Below are positions 16,885 through 25,539 of a stretch of DNA of 64,000 nt, one piece after another. The stretch lies in contig JAFUWG010000022.1 in assembly GCA_017483605.1 (NCBI GenBank), positions 17,647 through 81,646 of the forward strand. The letters are read 5' to 3'. The DNA comes from Bacteroidaceae bacterium. Its GTDB lineage: Bacteria; Bacteroidota; Bacteroidia; Bacteroidales; Bacteroidaceae. The notes under the pieces were generated by a model. That model was not told the origin of the DNA and ran no database searches. It worked only from the letters and a program-made list of their open reading frames with translations. A program made the position numbers and the translations under genes. Position 1 is the first letter of the stretch, and each line of letters begins with the position of its first letter.

Positions 16885-18060
16885 TCATTTAAACAACTCT
16901 GCCAACTTCGTGCGGAGGTTCTCGCCTCGGGCATCGTTGTTGGAGACGATGACACGCGCATCCTTGTCGAGCAGATAGACGGTGGGGTAGAACTGCACCT
17001 TGTAGAGTTTGGCAATGCCTTTGTCGCCGTCGATGTCATTAGGCCAAGGAGTCTGTTCTTCCTCAAGGGCTTTCAGCCAGTCTGCCTCTCGCTGGTCAGC
17101 AGAGATGGAGACAATCTGGAAGCCTTTGTTTTTATATAGTTCGTACTGAGCCTTGAAGTTGGGGATTTCCTTGCGGCAGGGTCCGCACCATGATGCCCAG
17201 AAGTCGAGCAGCACGTATCGGTTCTTCTGGCAGATGTCGTAGAGGTTCAGTTTCTCGCCAGTGGCATGGTCGGTGAACTCGAAATTAGGCATGGGAGCCT
17301 CCGTCGTCATCGGTACGACCCGCTCAGCGACCACCTTGCCGTAGAAACTCTCCTTCACCTCGGGGGCAAACTGCTCATAGATAGGGAGTTGCTCCGTGGT
17401 GAGGTAACTGTAGTTGGTCGTCATGAGGAAAGGACCCATCCAGTTGTCGCTGTTGTTCGCAATGGCTGTGCTGATGGTGGTAGAGGCAAGGTTGAAGAAG
17501 TCGTGCTCGTCTTGTGCAAACTTCTTGTATTCGGGCGTCAGCGTGAGTGCCTTGTAGGCTTCAGAGTCCCGTCCGCCAGCGGCAGCCAGTTTGTCGAGAA
17601 TCTCCTTATTGTCAGTGTGGTACTTCTCGTAGGCTTTGTTCAGGGCATCGCGGTCGGGACGTTGAGCCACATAGCAGTCGTGAGTGGGGGAGTCCTTCAC
17701 TTCCAGGTTGTCGAAGCCCATAGCCTTCTTGCCGTCCCCTGCGGTGTCGAGATGCACGTCGGCATTCAGTGTAGCCTGCTCGCCATTGCCAATCGCCACG
17801 ATGGTGCCGCCGTAGGCATCCACCACGCTGATGCGGTAGCCCCTTGGCTCTGTCGCGTCCCATGCGAATTTAGCCTTCCCGTTCTGAATCTCCGCCACTT
17901 GGATGGGTTTCTCTTCTTCGTAGGTGCCTGCCAAGGCGATGGACAGTTTCGTGCCGTCTTGCAGCCCCTTCATGTTTACATTCACGCTGGTGTTTTGTGC
18001 ATACGCTCCCATGCCCCATGCAGAGAGGAACGCCGTGCAGATTGCAAAAATCTTCTTCAT
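16885..18060 (-). CDS. TlpA/ResA-like thioredoxin with DUF4369 domain (end of locus 2)
   Basis: Second exported TlpA-like protein, 391 residues, paralogous to the gene it faces. Signal peptide to about residue 22 (GAYAQ), DUF4369 domain (about 24-125), a longer helical linker with many charged residues, then a thioredoxin domain with FWASWCGPC, C292 and C295, and QFYPTVYLLDKDARV as the cis-Pro segment. No lipobox Cys follows the signal, so it is probably soluble in the periplasm, unlike its partner. It follows the SusCD-DUF4843-PKD-like genes on the same strand, but a 278-base gap with a hairpin element and its own TACCTTTG promoter separates it, so it can be transcribed on its own. Confidence 0.9.
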   Translation of the reverse strand: MKKIFAICTAFLSAWGMGAYAQNTSVNVNMKGLQDGTKLSIALAGTYEEEKPIQVAEIQNGKAKFAWDATEPRGYRISVVDAYGGTIVAIGNGEQATLNADVHLDTAGDGKKAMGFDNLEVKDSPTHDCYVAQRPDRDALNKAYEKYHTDNKEILDKLAAAGGRDSEAYKALTLTPEYKKFAQDEHDFFNLASTTISTAIANNSDNWMGPFLMTTNYSYLTTEQLPIYEQFAPEVKESFYGKVVAERVVPMTTEAPMPNFEFTDHATGEKLNLYDICQKNRYVLLDFWASWCGPCRKEIPNFKAQYELYKNKGFQIVSISADQREADWLKALEEEQTPWPNDIDGDKGIAKLYKVQFYPTVYLLDKDARVIVSNNDARGENLRTKLAELFK

Positions 18061-18113
18061 GTCTGTTAGTAAGTCTTTCTGTTAATAAAATCGGTAAAAA
18101 TGTTTGTTGCTTG

Positions 18114-18121
18114 CAAAGGTA
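18114..18121 (-). promoter_or_regulatory. -7 promoter element for TlpA-like gene
   Basis: TACCTTTG on the minus strand, a full TAnnTTTG match, 53 bases before the start codon. The -33 position (around 18141) reads CTG rather than TTG, so the upstream half is weak. Confidence 0.65.
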
Positions 18122-18191
18122 CGCATTCTTTTAAAACTTTCAGCCATCAAGCCCCAAATATTTGCTTTCTCCAAAAACATTCTACGTCGTT

Positions 18192-18267
18192 CCCTCGTCT
18201 CGTATCAATTCATGTACGGGTGTTGTATGATTACAATACCCCGACATGAATTGATACGCATCGAGGG
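18192..18267. repeat. Long hairpin element, copy 1 (conserved 28-base centre)
   Basis: A 15-base perfect inverted repeat (18201-18215 with 18244-18258) continues after three mismatches into a further 6-base pair block (CCCTCG 18192-18197 with 18262-18267). The 28-base centre (18216-18243) can itself fold nearly fully. The element is closely similar to 55007-55102, with two compensated base pairs in the stem. Homology on the left side extends to about 18183 (TACGTCGTT). It fills the gap between the PKD-like gene and the TlpA-like gene. The stem is so long that it yields open frames on both strands, which are not genes. Confidence 0.85.
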
Positions 18268-18276
18268 CATTCAGAG

Positions 18277-18312
18277 CGTTTGCCCCCATGCCAAAGGCAC
18301 AGAGGGCAAACG
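18277..18312 (-). terminator. Hairpin downstream of PKD-like gene
   Basis: A 9-base perfect inverted repeat CGTTTGCCC / GGGCAAACG with an 18-base loop, 26 bases past the stop of the leftward PKD-like gene. There is no T run, so it may be an mRNA 3' end stabiliser or a Rho-type stop rather than an intrinsic terminator. Confidence 0.45.
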
Positions 18313-18338
18313 TTGAGAGAAGATGGGGTGTTTCCTTG

Positions 18339-19982
18339 TCAATAAAGCGTTGTGTGGGTTGAATACTCAAAGGCGAAGACCTTGCCGAACTGGTCGTCGA
18401 CGAGGGTCATGCCTTCCTGCCCCGGGGCAAAGTCAGAGGTCTGATAGCCGCCCGACGTGGGGTCGAACAGGGCGTGATAGACCTTGCCCGTGTGGGTCGT
18501 CTCGTTCCATGTGGCGACATACACCACGTGTCCGCCCGTAGGCCATCCGCCCGTGGGGAGGGTGGAGATGCAAGTGATTTGCTCGTCGGCAGGGAACGTT
18601 TCGAGGAGGTTGGCAGCCGTCCGCCCCGAGGTGTAAGCCCACGAATAGACCTTGTTGCCGACGGTATAGAAGATGGCAGAGCCGATGCTATAGACGTAGT
18701 GCTCCGCCTGCTCAATCTCCGCCAGCATGCCGTTGAGCCGCGTGCGTTGGGTGCAGAGGTTGCCGTTATCGACAGCATTGAAGAAATAGACGATGTTCAG
18801 GTAGGTGTTGCCGTCCGCCTCTCGGGTGATGAGGATGGCGTCGCCGCTGTTGCCCTGACCGTAGTAGAGAAGTTCGCTGCCCGTGCCGATGTCGGTGTAG
18901 TTGAATGGACTGTCGGCAGAGGCGGGGAGGAACTGCGAGAGGGCAGTGCCACGCGAGAAATAGGGTCGGAGTCCACGGTTCTTCTTGTCGAAGACACACT
19001 GGAACGAGTTGATGGCACCCTCCACGCCGTAGTAGTTAGAGCGAGTGCCGTAGGGCAGATAGGGGTAGAGGTCGTAGTCGCCAGGCAGAGCCACGGGGAA
19101 CTTGCGGTTCGCCTCGTTGGGCGAGTAGAGGCAGTAGAACTTCCCGTCGTTGATGAGAAAGTCGGCGCTGTTCACGTTGGCAAACGCCTCGGGGTGGATG
19201 CGGTCGGGCACGTTGTAGAAAAGTTCCTCATTCTTGTCCATCGTCGCCAAGCCCACAGGACTGACACGGCGCAGTTCCTCCGTGGTGGCGATGTAGTACC
19301 AGAGCGGGTTGTAGCCCGTGCCCGTTGACATGAAGAGCGTGACAGGCTCTCCCCTGATGGGGTCGTCGGCGTTGTATCGAGTCCAGAGGTTTCGTTCGTG
19401 ATAGTCGCCGAAGATGAGGGCATCCACCGTGCCGAACGCGTCGATGTCCACCAGCCCGTCCTGATTCAGTTCGAGGGCATAGACCCCGTTAGGGATGGAA
19501 CCCGAGGCGTTGACGTTGAAGTAGTTGCCGAAGTTGATTTGCACCGTCTCCTTGATGCCATAGACCGTGTCCTCCGCTTGGAAATAGATGCGGTGCATGC
19601 CCGCAGGAAGGTCACACTTGTAGTAGAGGTCCTTCGTGCGGCAGATGGTGTCGGCAGGAGGATAGGAAGTCGTGTTGCCCACTTCAATGGCCGTGTACGG
19701 GTTGTCGATGACGAGCCATCGGTAGGCAAGGTGCTCGGGATAGGCGTATCTCACCCCCGGAATCTGGAACGTGTAGATGGAATCCACATACCACGTGCTG
19801 AACGTCTGCAACTGAGCCAGATAGATGCCCGTCGTGTCAATCTCAATCCTGTAGCCCGCCAGTTCCTCCTCAGAGGGGTAGGCGTAGTTCGTGTCGTCGT
19901 CCACACAGGAAGTCAATCCCCCCGTCCCCCACAGGGCGAGGGCAACCGCCGCGAGGGCAGATAGATTCTTGAAGGTTTTCAT
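18339..19982 (-). CDS. PKD-like family surface lipoprotein (locus 2)
   Basis: A 547-residue lipoprotein of the Bacteroidota PKD-like family found after SusCD and DUF4843 genes. The lipobox is LTSC with Cys near residue 26, followed by acidic VDDDTNYAYP, which fits surface export of lipoproteins. The N-terminal third has a PKD-like Ig fold (IYTFQIPG to YFQAEDTVYGIKETVQINFG), and the C-terminal part holds repeated beta-propeller-like strands with YYGQGNSGDAILITRE and AIFYTVGNKVYSWAY. It stands where SusE/SusF proteins stand in other loci, so a surface ligand-binding role is likely by position. No catalytic residues are evident. It lies 12 bases after the DUF4843 gene and is the last gene of that close set. 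Confidence 0.83.
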   Translation of the reverse strand: MKTFKNLSALAAVALALWGTGGLTSCVDDDTNYAYPSEEELAGYRIEIDTTGIYLAQLQTFSTWYVDSIYTFQIPGVRYAYPEHLAYRWLVIDNPYTAIEVGNTTSYPPADTICRTKDLYYKCDLPAGMHRIYFQAEDTVYGIKETVQINFGNYFNVNASGSIPNGVYALELNQDGLVDIDAFGTVDALIFGDYHERNLWTRYNADDPIRGEPVTLFMSTGTGYNPLWYYIATTEELRRVSPVGLATMDKNEELFYNVPDRIHPEAFANVNSADFLINDGKFYCLYSPNEANRKFPVALPGDYDLYPYLPYGTRSNYYGVEGAINSFQCVFDKKNRGLRPYFSRGTALSQFLPASADSPFNYTDIGTGSELLYYGQGNSGDAILITREADGNTYLNIVYFFNAVDNGNLCTQRTRLNGMLAEIEQAEHYVYSIGSAIFYTVGNKVYSWAYTSGRTAANLLETFPADEQITCISTLPTGGWPTGGHVVYVATWNETTHTGKVYHALFDPTSGGYQTSDFAPGQEGMTLVDDQFGKVFAFEYSTHTTLY

Positions 19983-19994
19983 GTCTTTGCGTTT

Positions 19995-20717
19995 TTAGTT
20001 GTCAAAAGATACTGGTCGTCCGCTCTCGTCGGTGAGCGGGTTGCCCGGGTGAGCCGCGTTGTAGTCGCCGAGAGCCCCCACCACGAGCAGGCGGTAGTTC
20101 CACATCTCGCCCCACGACATCCCCCCAGGCTCCAGATAGGTGAACGAGCCGAAGCCGAGCGTGTTGATGATGAAGCGGTACTTCGTGTCGCTGTAGGTGG
20201 CACCGAAGAACTCCTCAAGGTCGCCCCAGTTCTTCGGGCGAGAGATGATGTCGCTGAACCTGACGGTGAGCGTCTGCCAGTCCTTCACACCCCCCTTCAG
20301 AGCATTGCGACCGTCGTCCAGAGCCACCTTCAGCACACACTTCTCCGTCTCCAGTGCAGGGATGCGGTGCAACGTGATGTCAAGCGTTCCGTAGCCCTGC
20401 CCCGCAGGGATGGTGACCGCCTCGTTCAGCGAGTAAGAGTCGGCAGGAGCCGTGGTGGCATCGTCCACCTTCACCCACACCGTGCGTTCCACATCGGCGT
20501 TCGCCCCCTCCACATACACCCGAGCCTCCACCGTGAACGTAGTCACCGCCGAGGCGTAGGCGGCAAAAGAGTATTCCATCGAGTCCGAGCCCAGCGTCCA
20601 CACCTCGGGACCCACGATGCGGACGTAGTCAGTGCCCACCCATCCCGAAATCTCGTCTTTCGAGCAGGAGGCGAGCCCCACAGCCGCAGAGAGCAGCACA
20701 AAAAGATATTTTTTCAT
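19995..20717 (-). CDS. DUF4843 lipoprotein (locus 2)
   Basis: A 240-residue lipoprotein of the DUF4843 family, which is found almost only next to SusD genes in Bacteroidota. The start at 20717 is chosen because it opens a standard lipoprotein signal (MKKYLFVLLSAAVGLASC, lipobox LASC, Cys18); an earlier in-frame ATG at 20753 would add 12 Lys/Cys-rich residues and arises from a heptad repeat. The body is predicted all-beta (FTVEARVYVEG, YGTLDITLHRIP) and ends with a DESGRPVSFDN tail. The function is not known; by place and size it is likely an accessory of the SusCD complex. Three ATG-TAA pairs lie in the 22 bases just before the start. Confidence 0.85.
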   Translation of the reverse strand: MKKYLFVLLSAAVGLASCSKDEISGWVGTDYVRIVGPEVWTLGSDSMEYSFAAYASAVTTFTVEARVYVEGANADVERTVWVKVDDATTAPADSYSLNEAVTIPAGQGYGTLDITLHRIPALETEKCVLKVALDDGRNALKGGVKDWQTLTVRFSDIISRPKNWGDLEEFFGATYSDTKYRFIINTLGFGSFTYLEPGGMSWGEMWNYRLLVVGALGDYNAAHPGNPLTDESGRPVSFDN

Positions 20718-20759
20718 CTTACATCTTACATTTTTACATTTAACATTTCCCATCTCCTA
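20718..20759 (-). repeat. ATG heptad repeat before DUF4843 gene
   Basis: On the minus strand ATG recurs at 20753, 20746, 20739, 20731, 20724 and 20717, that is every 7 bases with one step of 8. The units are ATGGGAA, ATGTTAA, ATGTAAAA, ATGTAAG, ATGTAAG and then the start of the gene. Three units read ATG-TAA, a start followed at once by a stop. Confidence 0.8.
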
Positions 20760-20761
20760 TC

Positions 20762-22231
20762 TCACTCCTTCCGTGAACCAAATTCCACCTCATTGTCGGG
20801 ATAAGGCAGCACATACACCTGACGCGTGGCAGGAGTGCCCGAGCCAGGAATGGCGGTGTAACCCAACCGCTTGTAGTAGTAGAAGAGTTGCCCCTCACCC
20901 AGATAGTCTTTGCGCAGTTCTTTATAGACCTCCTCCTGAATCTCGTCGGGAGAGAGAGAGGCATCGAGGTCGTAGGCATCGGTGATGTTGCGGTTGTTGC
21001 GAACCGTGTTGAGGTACGCCACGGCAGCGGCAGGGTCATTCGCCTTGAGAGCCTCGGCGCAGATGTAGTACATCTCCGTCCATCGGATGAGGGGCAGCAT
21101 GTTCATGTAAGAGAACTTGATGCTGTTGCGGCTCTGCCAGAACTTCGCCATGTACTTGTAGTCGCCCCCATCGCTGATGAAACCGAAGTTGTAGCGGTAG
21201 TCGGTGCCGTAACCCTTGGTGGAGACCTCGAAAATCTGGTCTTGCTTCACGTCATTGGGAGTGAGCAGTTGGTTGGCACTCACGGCTGTGGCGGTAAACC
21301 AGTTCTTAGTGACATCGTCAAAGTTGTTGATGTTCAATCGGAAGACGTGCTCGTTTGTGTAAAGGAAATCTCGCTCGGCAATGTTGCTTGTCTCAATCGC
21401 CGTGAAGTGCGCGAAGGAGAACTTGGCATCGTCGATAACCTCCTTGGCATAGACGTAAGCCGAGTCCGCATTGTTCTCCCAGAGGTAGACACGTGCCAAA
21501 GTGGCAGTGGCGGCATAGTAGTTAAATAGTTGGGCTCCATAGTAGCCGTAGGTGCCGCCTCGCCAGTAGTAGGCGTTGTCGGCAGAAGAGAGGTAGAGTT
21601 GGTCGCCTTGTCGCAACTCGTTGCGTGCCTCGATGAGGTCGTTCTTCAGCAGTTGTAGAGTCTCCTTCACCGTCCGCTGGGGGGTGACGCTGGTGCCATA
21701 GCCGGTCACATAGGGCACTGCCACGGCATTGGGCTCACTGGCATAAGATGGGGAGAAGAGCCTCAGCAGGTCGAAGTGGAGGAAGGCACGAAGCCCCAGT
21801 GCTTCGCCCTTGTAAAGGTGATAGTTGTTGTCGTCGAAGGCGGTGCGGTCGGTCTTGTCGATGTATTGCAGGAGCAGGTTCAGATTGGCAATAGTGTTAT
21901 ACTGCTCGCTCCAGATGGCATCAATCATCGCACGGGTGCTCGACTCCGTGTAGTTGTAGTTGGAAGCCTCGTAATAGGGGTTGCTGGTGGAGAGGTCGTA
22001 ATCCTGAGAGAGCACCTCCACGAGTCCGAAAGTGAGGTTGCGTCCGTAGAGAGCCTCGGAAGTCATCTTTTCGTATGCTCCCACAAGGAAGTCCTTGTAG
22101 GCTTGGTCGTCAGTAAAGTACTCATCTGCCAACACCTGCGACTTCGGCCGTACGTCCAAATAGTCGTTGCAACTGCTCAAACCCACCGTTGCCATGACTG
22201 CCACAGACAATATGTAATGTATCTTTTTCAT
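20762..22231 (-). CDS. SusD/RagB-family surface lipoprotein (locus 2)
   Basis: A 489-residue SusD-like lipoprotein, partner of the SusC gene 30 bases upstream on the same strand. The lipobox is GLSSC near residue 21, followed by NDYLDVRPKSQV, a common SusD start. The SusD fold is seen as LGLRAFLHFDLLRLFSPSY (TPR helices, about 130-150) and, near the C-terminus, YICAEALKAND and EIQEEVYKELRKDYLGEGQLFYYYKRLG, the ELRKD-GEGQ form of the family signature. The ligand is unknown. Its neighbours (DUF4843, PKD-like, TlpA) define a common non-glycosidase type of SusCD locus. Confidence 0.93.
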   Translation of the reverse strand: MKKIHYILSVAVMATVGLSSCNDYLDVRPKSQVLADEYFTDDQAYKDFLVGAYEKMTSEALYGRNLTFGLVEVLSQDYDLSTSNPYYEASNYNYTESSTRAMIDAIWSEQYNTIANLNLLLQYIDKTDRTAFDDNNYHLYKGEALGLRAFLHFDLLRLFSPSYASEPNAVAVPYVTGYGTSVTPQRTVKETLQLLKNDLIEARNELRQGDQLYLSSADNAYYWRGGTYGYYGAQLFNYYAATATLARVYLWENNADSAYVYAKEVIDDAKFSFAHFTAIETSNIAERDFLYTNEHVFRLNINNFDDVTKNWFTATAVSANQLLTPNDVKQDQIFEVSTKGYGTDYRYNFGFISDGGDYKYMAKFWQSRNSIKFSYMNMLPLIRWTEMYYICAEALKANDPAAAVAYLNTVRNNRNITDAYDLDASLSPDEIQEEVYKELRKDYLGEGQLFYYYKRLGYTAIPGSGTPATRQVYVLPYPDNEVEFGSRKE

Positions 22232-22261
22232 GTCTTGTTATAGAATGTTGCTTGAAGTGAG

Positions 22262-25200
22262 TTAGAATATTGCTTGAAGTGAGAAAGAGAAGGTTTTAGC
22301 GTATGGATAGTCGGTACCACGCTCAATCTTCACGTTGCTCCATGTGCAGAGGTCGCTCATATAGAAAGTGAGTTTGAGTTTGTCGAGGAAGCAATGCTTC
22401 ATGAAGTTGCAGTGCTTGAAATCATAGTAGATGTTGAGGTTCGACATCTGCATAAGTGAGTAGTCCTGCACGAAACGAGAGGTTGGCTGCGTGTAACTGC
22501 CGTCTGCCACCGCCTTGTAGCGAGCCACTTGTCCAGGGGTTGTCCAGCGGTCGGTCAGCACTCGCTTGTCCACGTTGTAGCGGGCATTGGCATTCTCTAC
22601 CTTATTTAATAATGTGGTGTTGTAAATCTGTCCGCCCGTCTGCCAGATGAAGCCGAGACTGAGGCCGAACCCCTTGTATTCGGCGTTCACACCGAAGTTG
22701 CCGCTGATGCCAGGCTGGGTGTCGCCACTGTCCACATAGTCGGCGGCAGTCCAGTCGTAAGTCTGTGTGCCGTCCTTCTTGAGGAAGACCTCGCGACCAG
22801 TCTGAGGGTCGATGCCCAGTGACTTCACCGCCCAGATGGTGGTGAGAGAACTGCCTTCCTCATAACGGACAGGTACACTGGTGTTTGACTCGTCCGAATC
22901 GTACTTGGCATCCGTCATGTCGTTAATGGTCTTGAGCGAATTGCTCACTTTCTTCAGTGTATTCTTGTTGGCGGCAAAAGCGGCGTAGAGGTTCACATAG
23001 GAAGCCGTTGCCTTCTGCTGCCACACACGCCCCGTCAGGTAGAGTTCCCAACCCTTGTTCTGCACCTCGCCGAGATTTGCCACATAACTATTGAAACCCA
23101 TTGAGGGTGGGGTGGTCACTGTGGTGATGGTGCCCTTGGTGGTCGATTCGTAGAGTTCAAAGCGACCTGTCAGGCGGTTTTTCAGAAAACCGAAGTCTAC
23201 GCCGAAGTTGTTGTCATACTTCTTCTGCCAAGCCAAAGCGTCGTTGGCGAGGGAGTTGACGTAGGCACCCAACTGTCCGTTGTAGGTGGTGGCGGTGTTG
23301 TAGAGGATGGTGCTCACAGCATCATAACTGTTGAAGCCCTGGCTACCAGTGTAACCTGTGGAGAGGCGAATCTTGAAGAGGTTCAGCCAGTCTTCCGACC
23401 ACTCCATGAACTTCTCCCTGTGGAGGTTCCATCCGACACCTGCAGACCAGAAGTGTCCCCAACGGTTGTCAGAACCAAAGTCCGAAGACCCCGTGAGACG
23501 ATAGTTCAAGTCCACCAGATACTTCTCGTCAAACGAGTAGTTGACCGACCCCACCAGACCCATGTCTTGGGTGATGCCCTCAGAGCCCGAAGGTTTCGTG
23601 TTGTAGTATTCCACCGCCTGGGTGATGTGGTCAAGTTTGTCGTTGGGCAGACCCTGTGCAATCACCGTGTAATAGTCATACTTCTGTCGGCTCCAGTTCA
23701 TCTGGGCATTGAAGAAGAAGAGGTTCTTGCCAAAATCAATGGAATAGTTGGCACCCACGTCGCCGCTGATGCTGTTCTGCTTGCGGTTGGTAGCGGTGTA
23801 GCGGCCTTTTTTGTAGAGGTCATCACCTGTGTAGGAGAAGAAGGTCGTGTGTCCAGCCGGCAGATAGTTGTCAGTGTCCTTCTTTGTATCGGTCAAGCCA
23901 AAGCGGGCAAGGAGTTTCAGGCGAGGCAGCACGTTCCATTCGGCATAGAAATTCTCGGTGATGGTCGTGTAGGTAGTCTCGTAGTTTGTGCCAACCTGTC
24001 CGTTCACCACAGGGTTATACTGCGTTGTCAGTCCGCTGAAAATTGCGTTCGTCTGTCCGTTTTCGTCCTCAATGCGGTCGTAGGGGTTCATCAATGCAAA
24101 TGCCGAGAACGACCCGTAGGGACTTTCGTGGCTCTTGTTGTAGTCGATGGAGAGTTTGTTGCGGAAATTGAAATTCTTCACCCGATAGGTCAGCGTCACT
24201 CCACCCGACAGGGTGTTGCGGTCGCTCCCTTTCATGGCACCTTCCACATTATTATACATCAAGTCCACGCCATACAGCAGGGCATCGTCGCCACCCTCCA
24301 GATAGACGGTGTGCTTATGTCCCACACCCACGCGTACAGGCTGACTCAGCCAGTCGGTATTGGCACCGGCGAGGATGTTGGCATACTTCTGAGCGTAACT
24401 TTGGTCGAGGCTCAACTGGTTCAGCACCGAACTGCTCTGGTAGAATCCTGCCAGACGCTCAATCTCCCGTTTTTCCTGTGCATTTGTCAGATTGTAACTT
24501 GACAAGACGGGTGCTTCGATGTCCATGTTGCCGTTGTACGTGATGCGGAGGCGTCCCTTCTCGGGCTTCACCGTCTCGATGACCACCACGCCGTTGGCTG
24601 CCTTCGAACCATAAATAGCCTTTGCTGTGGCATCTTTCAAGAGGGTCACGCTCTCCACCTGGTCCATGTTCAGGTCCATTACTTTCTCGATGGTCGTCTC
24701 GAAGCCGTCGAGGATGAAGAGCGGCTGGTTAGGGTTGCTCTGATACTCCGAAGCCACCTCGTTGAATCCTGTCTGACCACGCATTTGGTAGTTGGGCGTG
24801 CTGTTTGGGTTGCTACCCGCTGTGAGGTCTTCCACCATAAGGAATGAGGGATCGATGTTCTTCAGCGATGTGAGCACATTGTAGTTGCCTACCACCTTCA
24901 GGTCTTCACCCTTGATGGTTGTTACAGAGCCTGTGTAGGTGTTCGTCTTTCTGGAGAACATACCGTTCACCACCACATCGTCCAGTTCGTTTTCCTGTGG
25001 TAGCAATTTGATGGTTTTTAGTTCCACTACATCACGGTCGCTCGCTTTGATGCTGACGGTCTGCTCCTGATAACCAACAAAGGTGACGATGAGCGTGTAA
25101 TTTTGGTTCTTCCCTAAACCCAGAGAAAACGAACCATCTGTCCCTGTCGCCGTGCCCACATAGGCATCGCCTTTCAGCACGACATTGGCACCAGGAAGTG

Positions 25201-25366
25201 GCTCTCCTGTCTCGTCCACAACCTTGCCTTTCACCACTTGCTCGTGGTTCTGTTGTTGAGCCATCAGGGTGGAGCCGTCGTTGAGGAAGGGCACTCCCAA
25301 TGGACACAACAAGAGCAGCGTCAGTAGCAAACGCCATGCAAGGCTTTTGGTCATTGTCTGTTCCAT
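22262..25366 (-). CDS. SusC/RagA-family TonB-linked outer-membrane transporter (locus 2)
   Basis: TonB-dependent importer, 1034 residues. The signal peptide is long (to about residue 36, ending STLMAQ), followed by a carboxypeptidase-like domain (VVKGKVVDETGEPLPGANVV, about 44-125), the plug with PLFILDGFETTIEKV and MDQVESVTLLKDATAKAIYGSKAANG, and the barrel. The plug carries FILDGFE where most SusC proteins have Y-VDG, a variant seen in the DUF4843-linked group. It is the first gene of the leftward operon and has a complete promoter 45-76 bases upstream. No sigma/anti-sigma pair or hybrid two-component regulator is in the window. Confidence 0.94.
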   Translation of the reverse strand: MEQTMTKSLAWRLLLTLLLLCPLGVPFLNDGSTLMAQQQNHEQVVKGKVVDETGEPLPGANVVLKGDAYVGTATGTDGSFSLGLGKNQNYTLIVTFVGYQEQTVSIKASDRDVVELKTIKLLPQENELDDVVVNGMFSRKTNTYTGSVTTIKGEDLKVVGNYNVLTSLKNIDPSFLMVEDLTAGSNPNSTPNYQMRGQTGFNEVASEYQSNPNQPLFILDGFETTIEKVMDLNMDQVESVTLLKDATAKAIYGSKAANGVVVIETVKPEKGRLRITYNGNMDIEAPVLSSYNLTNAQEKREIERLAGFYQSSSVLNQLSLDQSYAQKYANILAGANTDWLSQPVRVGVGHKHTVYLEGGDDALLYGVDLMYNNVEGAMKGSDRNTLSGGVTLTYRVKNFNFRNKLSIDYNKSHESPYGSFSAFALMNPYDRIEDENGQTNAIFSGLTTQYNPVVNGQVGTNYETTYTTITENFYAEWNVLPRLKLLARFGLTDTKKDTDNYLPAGHTTFFSYTGDDLYKKGRYTATNRKQNSISGDVGANYSIDFGKNLFFFNAQMNWSRQKYDYYTVIAQGLPNDKLDHITQAVEYYNTKPSGSEGITQDMGLVGSVNYSFDEKYLVDLNYRLTGSSDFGSDNRWGHFWSAGVGWNLHREKFMEWSEDWLNLFKIRLSTGYTGSQGFNSYDAVSTILYNTATTYNGQLGAYVNSLANDALAWQKKYDNNFGVDFGFLKNRLTGRFELYESTTKGTITTVTTPPSMGFNSYVANLGEVQNKGWELYLTGRVWQQKATASYVNLYAAFAANKNTLKKVSNSLKTINDMTDAKYDSDESNTSVPVRYEEGSSLTTIWAVKSLGIDPQTGREVFLKKDGTQTYDWTAADYVDSGDTQPGISGNFGVNAEYKGFGLSLGFIWQTGGQIYNTTLLNKVENANARYNVDKRVLTDRWTTPGQVARYKAVADGSYTQPTSRFVQDYSLMQMSNLNIYYDFKHCNFMKHCFLDKLKLTFYMSDLCTWSNVKIERGTDYPYAKTFSFSLQAIF

Positions 25367-25410
25367 GAAATAAAAGAGTTTGATAGTGTTTTGTTTGTTG
25401 CTTGCGACTG

Positions 25411-25442
25411 CAAAGTTACGTTAAAAAAATGAGTGCGGCAAA
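25411..25442 (-). promoter_or_regulatory. Promoter of SusCD locus 2
   Basis: Minus strand: -33 TTTG at 25442-25439, a 20-base spacer, -7 TAACTTTG at 25418-25411; both elements match the Bacteroidetes consensus. The -7 box is 44 bases before the SusC start codon. Confidence 0.78.
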
Positions 25443-25449
25443 AGGTCAG

Positions 25450-25490
25450 GAAAATTTTACTGTCGAATGCGGAAATACAGTAAAATTTTC
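25450..25490. promoter_or_regulatory. 14-base inverted repeat between divergent promoters (operator candidate)
   Basis: GAAAATTTTACTGT (25450-25463) and its exact complement ACAGTAAAATTTTC (25477-25490) with a 13-base spacer. It lies 8 bases upstream of the SusC -33 box on one side and 19 bases from the -33 box of the rightward gene on the other, the typical place for a shared regulator site. Confidence 0.6.
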
Positions 25491-25508
25491 TTTTTCTGTC
25501 TTCTCCGC

Positions 25509-25539
25509 TTGTCTCTTTTTCTGCTTAGCGCTAACTTTG
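25509..25539 (+). promoter_or_regulatory. Promoter of the 25640 secreted-protein gene
   Basis: TTG at 25509-25511, a 20-base spacer and TAACTTTG at 25532-25539. The start codon is 100 bases after the -7 box, so a leader of about 95 bases is expected. Confidence 0.7.

Noticed and set aside
18104-18316. Open frames on both strands through the hairpin (18104-18316 plus, 18182-18370 minus)
   Set aside because: They are produced by the inverted repeat itself; both strands give similar YQFM and HELIR peptides, and neither has a family match or fitting promoter.
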